Assembly (NCBI GenBank): GCA_958449715.1 | Contig: CAUDIU010000025.1 | Coordinates: 1-21,662, forward strand | DNA from: an uncultured Clostridium sp. | GTDB taxonomy: Bacteria > Cyanobacteriota > Vampirovibrionia > Gastranaerophilales > Gastranaerophilaceae | Direction: 5' to 3' | Length of the DNA: 21,662 bases | Shown: piece after piece, positions 7,929-14,252 of the stretch | Layout: every line of letters starts with the position of its first letter | Position numbering within the stretch: position 1 is the stretch's first letter | Position numbers and translations under genes: made by a program | The notes under the pieces: generated by a model | What the model was told of the DNA's origin: nothing | The model's input: only the letters and a program-made list of their open reading frames with translations | The model's database searches: none

Positions 7929-8966
7929 TTATGCTTCCGGAGTTTCTTCAACTTTCTTAGGTTTTCTTCCTCTTTTAGGTTTAGCTGGTTCTTCTGCAGC
8001 AGGAGCGTCTGCTTTAGGCTCTTCTTTTTTAACATCTTCAGCCTTTGCAGCTTCTTCTTTTTGCTTTTTAAATTCTTCTGGTAAATCAGGTCTATCCTGA
8101 TTCCATCTATCTAATCCCATTTGAGAACGAATTAAACCGATACCAACGTGAACTCTCCATTCATCCATTTTTAATTGAGCTGCAATAATTTTATGGCAAC
8201 CAATTGGAGGCAATGGTAACAATGGTTCATATAAATTTTTAATTGCAAACAACTGATCAGGAGAAATTGCTAGTTTTCTTTTTGGGAAAGGTAATTTAGG
8301 CAACATCATTTTTTGTCTTACTAAATTAATTCCGAAAAATACTTTTCTTGGTTCTAAACCAATTTTTTCTCCAATTACTTCATGACAATCAGGGTTTGGT
8401 AATGGTAACATAGCCTTATATAGCTTTTCAATTAATTCTAATTGTTCCTTACTTACAAGTAACTGTTTAGGAGCTTTTTTCTGAACAGGACGTTTATTAA
8501 AGTTATTTCTATTATTTTGAGGACGTCTGTTTTGGAAACCTCCTTGATTATTATAAGGTCTTTGAGGTCTGTTATAACCGCCACCTTGTCTATTATAATT
8601 ATTATTAGATCTATTATAACCACCTTGAGAATTTCTGTTGTAATTATTAGGTCTATTATACCCGCCTTGTCTGCTATAACCACCTTGTTGGTTGTTATAA
8701 GATCTTTGAGGTCTGTTATATCTAGGTTCAGGGCTACCACCGGCACTATAAAAACGAGGAGGTTCATCTGTTCCACCTGCGCTATAACCGTTTAATGGTT
8801 CGCTACTGTATGAAGATGCAGGTGTTGAATTTGCTTCTGAATCATTTGTTGAAGATGGAGATACCATCATTTTTTTATCAGGATACAAACAATCCGGACA
8901 AATAACTCTTTTGGGGTTTTTTGTTTCAAACTCACGACCACATTTGATACACTTGTTTACATACAT
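7929..8966 (-). CDS. Zinc-ribbon protein with Asn/Gly/Tyr/Arg-rich region and tandem helical repeats
   Basis: 345 residues, family not recognised. Order of parts: a zinc ribbon CIKCG...CPDC (Cys6, 9, 23, 26); a disordered stretch, residues about 80-160, made of repeated YNR, QGGYNR and NRPQR units; two homologous repeats of about 62 residues (about 168-229 and 230-291), each with L-x-x-S, QL, LY, LPLP, CH and a helix-turn-helix-like end; then a Glu/Ala/Lys tail with an AT-hook-like KPKRGRKPKK at about 329-338. This resembles RNA-binding proteins with RGG-like regions. Operon position ahead of rimM and trmD suggests a role in translation or RNA handling; that is inference. AGAGG lies eight bases before the ATG. 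Confidence 0.8.
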   Translation of the reverse strand: MYVNKCIKCGREFETKNPKRVICPDCLYPDKKMMVSPSSTNDSEANSTPASSYSSEPLNGYSAGGTDEPPRFYSAGGSPEPRYNRPQRSYNNQQGGYSRQGGYNRPNNYNRNSQGGYNRSNNNYNRQGGGYNRPQRPYNNQGGFQNRRPQNNRNNFNKRPVQKKAPKQLLVSKEQLELIEKLYKAMLPLPNPDCHEVIGEKIGLEPRKVFFGINLVRQKMMLPKLPFPKRKLAISPDQLFAIKNLYEPLLPLPPIGCHKIIAAQLKMDEWRVHVGIGLIRSQMGLDRWNQDRPDLPEEFKKQKEEAAKAEDVKKEEPKADAPAAEEPAKPKRGRKPKKVEETPEA

Positions 8967-9064
8967 AATAAAAGCCTCTTAATTAAAAAATAATAACGTA
9001 ATACGGGTTAAATTATTCTCCTCAGTCAAAAAAAATCGATTTCTAACTCTATGATAATATTTGT

Positions 9065-9093
9065 ATTATAACATGAATTATTTTTTTTTGCAA
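9065..9093 (-). promoter_or_regulatory. Promoter of the zinc-ribbon/rimM/trmD operon
   Basis: TTGCAA at 9088-9093, 17-base spacer, TATAAT at 9065-9070 on the minus strand. It predicts a 5' leader of about 90 bases before the ATG at 8966. I see no clear hairpin or leader peptide in that stretch. Confidence 0.65.
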
Positions 9094-9102
9094 CATGTGC
9101 CG

Positions 9103-9540
9103 TTATTTTTCAACCCAAAACGTGACAGGGCCGTCATTTATAAGTTCAACATCCATCATTGCTCTGAATTTCCCTGTTTTTACAGGAATGTTATTATCTT
9201 CTATACATTTAATAAAATATTCATATAAGTCAACAGCTAAATCAGGACTAGCTGCTTTATCAAAAGAAGGTCGAGTGCCTTTCTTACAATCTCCACAAAG
9301 GGTAAACTGAGACACAACAAGCATTTCACCATTCACATCTTTTAGCGATAAATTCATTTTTTCATTTTCATCTTCAAAAATTCTTAAATTAACAATTTTT
9401 TGAGCTAATTTTTCCGCATTCTCTTTTTCATCTCCTTTTTCCACTCCTAAAAAAACCAGAATGCCAGAATTTATTGCAGAAAAAAGTTCTCCCTCAATCG
9501 TCACAGATGCTCTTTTTACTCTTTGAATTAATGCTTTCAT
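9103..9540 (-). CDS. dtd: D-aminoacyl-tRNA deacylase
   Basis: 145 residues from ATG at 9540 (MKALIQRVKRASVTIEG), the standard DTD N-terminus; the frame is open 11 codons further upstream but would use TTG and overlap rlmN, so the shorter start is preferred. DTD removes D-amino acids (and glycine) mischarged on tRNA. Its two active-site signatures are present: SQFTL at about residues 77-81 and NDGPVTF near the C-terminus with the Gly-cisPro pair. It starts two bases after the rlmN stop, so they are probably co-transcribed. Following bases carry only a weak hairpin, then the promoter for the next operon. Confidence 0.96.
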   Translation of the reverse strand: MKALIQRVKRASVTIEGELFSAINSGILVFLGVEKGDEKENAEKLAQKIVNLRIFEDENEKMNLSLKDVNGEMLVVSQFTLCGDCKKGTRPSFDKAASPDLAVDLYEYFIKCIEDNNIPVKTGKFRAMMDVELINDGPVTFWVEK

Positions 9541-9542
9541 AT

Positions 9543-10562
9543 TTAATTCACTTTTCCTCTCAATTGACCACAAGCAGCATCAATATCAGCTCCTCGTTCT
9601 AATCTTACTGTAACCTTCTTTCCAGACTGTTCCAACAAAGATTTAAAACGCATTATTGAATGACTTGAAGGCTTTTGGTAATCATTTTTCTCTGTCGGGT
9701 TATAGGGAATTAAATTAATGTTACATTTCAAATCGTGAAGATATGCAACTAATTCTTTTGCACTTTGCAAAGTATCATTCAAATCTTTAATTAATAAGTA
9801 TTCAATTGTTATTCTTCTGCCAGTCTTTGCAATATAATCTTTCAATGCCTTTTTTAACTCTGGCATCGTGTATTTATTTTCAATCTGCATTAACTGCTTG
9901 CGTATTTCATGATTTGGAGCGTGTAAGGAAATAGCCAAAGTTGATTGCATATCAATTGAAGCTAGTCTATTTATACCCGGAATAATACCTGAAGTTGAAA
10001 CGGTTAAACGTCTTGCGCCAATTTGAAAATTTTCATTAAAAATTTCCATAGCTTTTAAAACATTATCAAGATTTAAAAGCGGTTCACCCTGTCCCATAAA
10101 TACAACGTTTGTAACTTTGAGCCCTGTATCTCTTTGAATAGTCAATACCTGCTCAATAATCTCCTTATAAGAAAGATTTCTTATAAACCCTCTTTTACCT
10201 GTAGCACAAAAAGAGCAATTTACCGCACAGCCAACCTGAGAACTTACACAAGCTGTAAGATTTGCACGATTATCAAAACGCATCAAAACAGTCTCTACAC
10301 ATTCTCCATCAGTATATTCAAGCAAGTATTTCAATGTACCATCAGAACTTTCCTGTTTTACTTTAATTTTTGTATCAGAAACTTTTGCAACAGTCTTTAA
10401 TTCTTCACGAAATTTTACTGACAAATCAGTCATTTCATCAATATCTTTAACTGATTTTAGATAAATCCAATTATGAATTTGTCTAGCTCTAAATTTAGAA
10501 GCATGCAATTCATCTGTAATCTTTTCAATTTCTTGAAGTGTAAGTCCTGACAATATATTCAT
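9543..10562 (-). CDS. rlmN: Dual-specificity 23S rRNA A2503 / tRNA A37 C2-methyltransferase
   Basis: 339 residues, slightly shorter than the E. coli enzyme but complete. This radical SAM enzyme methylates C2 of adenine 2503 in 23S rRNA and of A37 in some tRNAs. The cluster motif is CAVNCSFC (Cys112, 116, 119); NLTACVSSQVG supplies Cys105 and ERGADIDAACGQL supplies Cys331, matching the two cysteines used for the covalent methyl-transfer mechanism. GQGEPLLN is the SAM-contacting glycine-rich motif. Two-base gaps separate it from the YkgJ-type gene upstream and from dtd downstream, giving a tight three-gene unit. Confidence 0.97.
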   Translation of the reverse strand: MNILSGLTLQEIEKITDELHASKFRARQIHNWIYLKSVKDIDEMTDLSVKFREELKTVAKVSDTKIKVKQESSDGTLKYLLEYTDGECVETVLMRFDNRANLTACVSSQVGCAVNCSFCATGKRGFIRNLSYKEIIEQVLTIQRDTGLKVTNVVFMGQGEPLLNLDNVLKAMEIFNENFQIGARRLTVSTSGIIPGINRLASIDMQSTLAISLHAPNHEIRKQLMQIENKYTMPELKKALKDYIAKTGRRITIEYLLIKDLNDTLQSAKELVAYLHDLKCNINLIPYNPTEKNDYQKPSSHSIMRFKSLLEQSGKKVTVRLERGADIDAACGQLRGKVN

Positions 10563-10564
10563 AA

Positions 10565-11245
10565 TTAATCCTTTTTACATGGTATTTTTTGTTTGTAATA
10601 ATCAATAATTTCAACCATTGCATGAAGCATCATAGCAATAGGTTCAACCTCTTTTCTCCACTCATAAAAGCCACAGCTTTCTGGTAATATGCTTAATGGA
10701 TTATCAGGGAAATCTCTGCAAATTTGAGGTCTATTTTCATAATCTGAACAGCGTTTACAATCATTTAATTTTGGACAGTGATAAAAATATACAGGTTCAT
10801 CTACATTATCAGAAAGAAGTTTTAAATACTCTGGATAAATCTTTTCCGCATCTTCTGATGATTTATAAGGTATAAAAACACTCATAAATTGCTTTGCAAA
10901 TTTATCACCATTTTCAGCTTTTGCCTTTAATTCTTCAGGAGAAAATTCAGAACAAGCTAAATTACAACAAGTTGCACACCCCTTGCAGTGAAAATTTTCT
11001 CTATATGCTATAATCTCACGCCATTTTCTATAAATTTCGTGAGAAATATCATCTTCAAACATTTCTAAAACCGCTACCTGCCACTGTTCACCCTTAGAAT
11101 TTGCATCAAACTTATCAAAAATATCACCTTCAAAATTTGACGGTCTAATTTCTTCTACGCGTTTTTGAATGGCATCCATAGATTTCAAAAAAATCTCACG
11201 GTACCTTTTTTTCATATTATTTACAGTTCCTGTTAAATCAGTCAT
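10565..11245 (-). CDS. YkgJ-family cysteine cluster protein (second copy)
   Basis: 226 residues. CKGCATCC (residues 87-94) is the signature, preceded by a helical N-terminal region of about 80 residues that the copy at 3874-4455 lacks; further cysteines lie in YFYHCPKLNDCKRCSDY, PQICRDFP and ESCGFYEW. Metal or Fe-S binding is expected from the family; function is not established. It is first in the unit with rlmN and dtd, which hints at RNA modification or Fe-S supply, but this is weak. The ATG at 11245 has no ribosome site; TATTAT ends seven bases upstream. The alternative ATG at 11215 (MKKRYREIF) has AGGA about ten bases upstream and could be the real start. Confidence 0.85.
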   Translation of the reverse strand: MTDLTGTVNNMKKRYREIFLKSMDAIQKRVEEIRPSNFEGDIFDKFDANSKGEQWQVAVLEMFEDDISHEIYRKWREIIAYRENFHCKGCATCCNLACSEFSPEELKAKAENGDKFAKQFMSVFIPYKSSEDAEKIYPEYLKLLSDNVDEPVYFYHCPKLNDCKRCSDYENRPQICRDFPDNPLSILPESCGFYEWRKEVEPIAMMLHAMVEIIDYYKQKIPCKKD

Positions 11246-11251
11246 ATAAAA

Positions 11252-11280
11252 ATAATAGCACGAATTTTAAGTATTGTAAA
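11252..11280 (-). promoter_or_regulatory. Candidate promoter of YkgJ-rlmN-dtd unit
   Basis: TTTACA at 11275-11280, 17-base spacer, TATTAT at 11252-11257 on the minus strand. Transcription would start at or beside the A of ATG 11245, implying a leaderless message if that start is used. Confidence 0.4.
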
Positions 11281-11352
11281 AATTTTATTATATATGTAAA
11301 AAAATTTTCTTTTTCAACTTAAAATGTATAAGCTAAATAAAAGGATTTACAA

Positions 11353-12246
11353 ATGAAAATATCTGCTATTAATATGCCAATATATTTTAATGGTACAAAT
11401 AAAGATTATAAAAAAGAAGTAGAAGAAAAATCTAACACAACCTTAAAACTTGCAATAGGAACAGCAATCGCTGGAGCAAGTTTACTTGGAGCATATTATA
11501 TTACAAAAGGGAAAAAACAACCTCCTAAAGAAAACTCAAATATTAAAAATGCAACAGAGACAATAAAAGAAAAGCTTGAAACAACAACCGAAATAATTGA
11601 CAAAACAAGCAAAGAAATTATAGACAAACTTCCTGGAAAAGTTATCACAACAATAAATGAAATAAAATTAAAATCTGAACATTTCAAAGAAAGAATTATC
11701 TCAATCCTTGATAATGGAAAAACTAAAGTTGAATATTTAGGCAAAGAAAATAGTAAAATTTCTAAAAAAAGCATCTATATTAAGCCTGACGGAGAAATTC
11801 AAGGATCAATAACTAATTTTAGTAACGGCAAAACAATCATAGAAAAATTTAAGCATTCTAATACTGTTGATACCCGCAAAAAAATATTTTTTGATAAATA
11901 CGGTAATTTGCGCAAAACACAAATTTTAACAACAGAATTACAAACATCTGCCAAAATACCAGTTGGATTTAAAAACACAATAGAAATTACGGAAAGAAAT
12001 CAAGCACCATCTATTAGAACAACAGAATATACTCCTGATATGAAACCAATCATTACAAATTCTAACGGGAATAAAATAATATATGGCTACAGTCACAATA
12101 AATCAGGCGTAATAATTGGACATGCATTTTCTTCAAGTCCAAATAAATACAAATTGAAATTCCTCAATAATCCAAACTTTCAAAAAGAATTTGACTCTTT
12201 AGATAATATTTATTCTTGGTCTAAAGGCAACTTTAACAGAAGATAG
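11353..12246 (+). CDS. Hypothetical protein with one N-terminal membrane segment
   Basis: 297 residues, family not recognised. The N-terminus MKISAINMPIYFNG is followed by a hydrophobic segment LKLAIGTAIAGASLLGAYYI (about residues 31-50), then a Lys-rich helical stretch (about 55-125) and a C-terminal half with beta-repeat-like pieces such as VEYLGKENSK, IYIKPDGEIQGSITNFSNGK, IFFDKYGNLRKT and TEYTPDMKPIITNSNGNKIIYGY, somewhat like antiparallel-strand wrap proteins. No cleavable signal peptide. AAGGA lies seven bases before the ATG. It converges on the activase gene with a seven-base gap. Confidence 0.7.
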   Translation: MKISAINMPIYFNGTNKDYKKEVEEKSNTTLKLAIGTAIAGASLLGAYYITKGKKQPPKENSNIKNATETIKEKLETTTEIIDKTSKEIIDKLPGKVITTINEIKLKSEHFKERIISILDNGKTKVEYLGKENSKISKKSIYIKPDGEIQGSITNFSNGKTIIEKFKHSNTVDTRKKIFFDKYGNLRKTQILTTELQTSAKIPVGFKNTIEITERNQAPSIRTTEYTPDMKPIITNSNGNKIIYGYSHNKSGVIIGHAFSSSPNKYKLKFLNNPNFQKEFDSLDNIYSWSKGNFNRR

Positions 12247-12253
12247 TTCTTAA

Positions 12254-13258
12254 TTAAGAAATATCCCATCTTCCACAAGTTCCGCCCCAACGAGCGATAA
12301 TATTTCCCTTAATATCTTTAATTTTTTCAACGTGTTGAATTTCTTGTTCACCTTCAACAATTGTAATTACCTCACAATTGTTAGAACAACCAGTACAATC
12401 ACAAGTAATAGAATGGAAATGCATTTCCCCTACTTGCCAACCTTTAAATTTAGTAGCAGCATCAGTATATTGATGATTTTCCATTGCTAATAATGCAGCA
12501 CCAATTGCACCCATAGTTTGGTGATTTTCTGGTACAACAACTTTATGACCTAAAGCTTCTTCAAAAGCTTTTACCATACCTGAATTTGTAGCGACACCAC
12601 CTTGGAATGAGAATACTGGTAATAATTCTTTTCCTAATGCCAAATTAGACAAATAATTTCTAACTAAAGCCTGACAAAGGCCATATAATAAATCTTCCAC
12701 AGGATATCCTAATTGTTGCTTATGTATCAAATCACTTTCTGCAAATACACCACAACGACCTGCAATACGAGCTGGGTTAGTTGATTTCAATGCTGTAGCA
12801 CCAAAGTCTTGAATAGGAACATTCAACCTATTTGCTTGCTGATCAAGGAAACTTCCAGTACCAGCAGCACACACTGTATTCATAGCAAAATCAGTAACAA
12901 TACCGTCACGTAGAATAATAATCTTACTATCCTGACCACCAATTTCTAAAATAGTTTGTACACCAGGAACATTTATACTTGCAGCAACAGCATGGGCTGT
13001 AATTTCATTTTTAATAATATCAGCTCCAACTAAAGCGCCAGCTAAGTTACGACCTGAACCAGTAGTACCAACTCCCATTACATCATAATCTGTAATTCTT
13101 TTAGCATATAATTCATTCAAACCTTTTTGAACAGCCATAACAGGTTTTCCTGCTGTTCTAAGCATGTAACTATCTACATATTTTCCTTTTTCATCAACTA
13201 ATGCTAATTTTGTTGTAACTGATCCTACGTCTATCCCTAAGTATACTGTTAAACTCAT
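12254..13258 (-). CDS. 2-hydroxyacyl-CoA dehydratase activase (BadF/BadG/BcrA/BcrD family ATPase)
   Basis: 334 residues. Such activases use ATP to push one electron into the dehydratase that eliminates water from (R)-2-hydroxyacyl-CoA, an oxygen-sensitive reaction of amino-acid fermentation. The ASKHA fold motifs are LGIDVGSVTTK (residues 7-17), GVGTTGSGR (62-70), EIGGQDSK (105-112) and FQGGVATN (218-225). NTVCAAGTGSF (Cys130) and AGRCGVFAESDL (Cys169) hold the single 4Fe-4S cluster between two subunits. About 70 extra C-terminal residues include CDCTGCSNNC (Cys286-295) and a final Cys328, possibly another metal site. No dehydratase subunit is visible in this window, so the partner is elsewhere. 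Clear AGGG precedes the ATG. Confidence 0.9.
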   Translation of the reverse strand: MSLTVYLGIDVGSVTTKLALVDEKGKYVDSYMLRTAGKPVMAVQKGLNELYAKRITDYDVMGVGTTGSGRNLAGALVGADIIKNEITAHAVAASINVPGVQTILEIGGQDSKIIILRDGIVTDFAMNTVCAAGTGSFLDQQANRLNVPIQDFGATALKSTNPARIAGRCGVFAESDLIHKQQLGYPVEDLLYGLCQALVRNYLSNLALGKELLPVFSFQGGVATNSGMVKAFEEALGHKVVVPENHQTMGAIGAALLAMENHQYTDAATKFKGWQVGEMHFHSITCDCTGCSNNCEVITIVEGEQEIQHVEKIKDIKGNIIARWGGTCGRWDIS

Positions 13259-13310
13259 ATCCTTCCCTCTGTTAATATCTCAATATACTTAATATAACAC
13301 AAAAAAAATA

Positions 13311-13333
13311 AAAAAGCCCATATAAATATGGGC
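13311..13333 (-). terminator. Rho-independent terminator of third prepilin-like gene
   Basis: A perfect seven-pair stem GCCCATA/TATGGGC (13316-13333) with a four-base loop, followed on the minus strand by TTTTTT and more T-rich sequence. It directly follows the stop at 13335 and insulates the activase gene. Confidence 0.85.
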
Positions 13334-13334
13334 A

Positions 13335-14158
13335 TTAATTTTTTTGTTGTCCAACTGCATATTTTGTATAAATAGGTTTTCCTCCCTGTAGAATATTCTT
13401 TAAACTATTCCAACCAGCACCAGACCAACCATGAAATGTACCATCCTGTTTTATTTTTAATTCAAAAACATCTGCACCATACTGATTTGGCTTTGCTAAC
13501 CCATTAGAATCAAAAGTAATAGTTGCACACATATATTCAGTCCATTCAAAAATTACAGGATCACCAGAAGAATCAACAATCACATTTCCATTGGAATCAT
13601 ACTGTTGACCAGAACTTTTAAATTCACAAGATGTATACTGTTTTATAGACATAATAGATGAGTCTTTTAGCACAATTATAGGGTAATTAATCCAAGAACC
13701 TCTAGAAATACCATCTTTATCATAATAAGGTGATGCATAAATTAATTGATATCGAAATTTACTACAATCACCTGAAGATTGATTTTTACATAAGTATGCT
13801 CCATCAAAATATTTAGCAAAATTCTCAGCTACCTCTATTGAAGTCTTATTTGTATCAAATAAACCAATTACATCTCCAACAACCCCACTATCAGCTTGAT
13901 ATTTTTGTATAGCTTGACTAATTATAGAATAACTTTTCTTAGCACGTACTGCTAACTCTTTATCTTTATAATTTGCAATCAATGCAGGAAGAGTTAAAGC
14001 TGCAACAACTCCTATTATACCTAAAGTAATTAATACTTCTGCAAGTGTAAATCCCAAATGCATATTTCCAGATGATACACATTTTTTCAATAAAACTGTA
14101 AATTCAAGAGAAGAAGCTGCTAAATTGCCCCCCCCCCGACATTCTTAAATCTTTTCAT
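13335..14158 (-). CDS. Prepilin-like protein with poly-G leader, phase OFF (frameshifted at G run)
   Basis: ATG at 14158 has AAGGAG six bases upstream (14165-14170). It reads MKRFKNV, then ten G and GCA ATT TAG, a stop. Eleven G would give GGGGNLAASSLEFTVL and enter the open frame at 14090 (TTG, LKKCVSSGNMHLG^FTLAEVLITLGIIGVVAALTLP), a consensus prepilin site after a 36-residue leader. The mature part is about 238 residues, with DSNGLAKPNQYGADVF (194-209 of the short form) matching the second pilin's motif, plus Cys pairs at 101/109 and 155/188. An internal ATG (14063, four-residue leader MHLG) could give low expression. Its promoter is at 14188-14216 and a terminator follows. Predicted inner-membrane pilin or pseudopilin; its secretion or pilus system is not in this window. 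Confidence 0.85.
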
Positions 14159-14196
14159 TTCGCGCTCCTTTCTTTTTTTTATATATAATTATAACA
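14091..14196 (-). repeat. Leader cassette, copy B
   Basis: Counterpart of 6615-6718 (about 106 bases). It carries the same -10 box, ribosome site, ATG AAA AGA TTT, ten-G run and leader codons. The downstream edge is just before the TTG at 14090, and the upstream edge touches the inverted repeat at 14196-14229. Confidence 0.85.
14128..14137 (-). repeat. Poly-G tract (10 G on coding strand), out-of-frame state
   Basis: Ten consecutive C on the + strand in the leader of the third prepilin-like gene. Ten G gives TAG immediately after the run; nine or twelve gives TGA eight codons on; eight or eleven opens the whole frame. Confidence 0.9.
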
Positions 14197-14216
14197 AATT
14201 GGCTCTACTTTTTCAA
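14188..14216 (-). promoter_or_regulatory. Promoter of third prepilin-like gene
   Basis: TTGAAA at 14211-14216, 17-base spacer, TATAAT at 14188-14193 on the minus strand. The -35 box lies in the loop of the inverted repeat at 14196-14229, and one arm of that repeat forms most of the spacer. Confidence 0.75.
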
Positions 14217-14229
14217 GCAGAGCCAATTT
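14196..14229. terminator. 11-bp inverted repeat downstream of hppA, probable terminator
   Basis: Perfect 11-base arms (AAATTGGCTCT at 14196-14206, AGAGCCAATTT at 14219-14229) around a 12-base loop, 23 bases after the hppA stop. On the minus strand the tail is GTTATAATTAT, a poor U tract, so termination may be leaky. It also overlaps the promoter of the next gene and could act as an operator. Confidence 0.6.
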
Positions 14230-14252
14230 TATATGAGATAATACTCATTTCC

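Noticed and set aside
8510..8750. Short direct DNA repeats resembling a CRISPR-like array
   Set aside because: The units are irregular, in codon phase and explained by the low-complexity Asn/Gly/Tyr/Arg protein region.
8453..8795. Open frames on both strands opposite the zinc-ribbon protein
   Set aside because: They are Ile/Ser-rich shadows of the YNR/QGG repeat coding sequence, without ribosome sites or recognisable domains.
8967..9064. Riboswitch or leader-peptide in the 5' region of the zinc-ribbon/rimM/trmD operon
   Set aside because: No convincing stems, start codon with ribosome site, or known riboswitch core could be seen.
9541..9573. Upstream extension of dtd to 9573
   Set aside because: It needs a TTG start, overlaps the rlmN C-terminus and adds residues not in the family, whereas MKALIQRV is the standard start.
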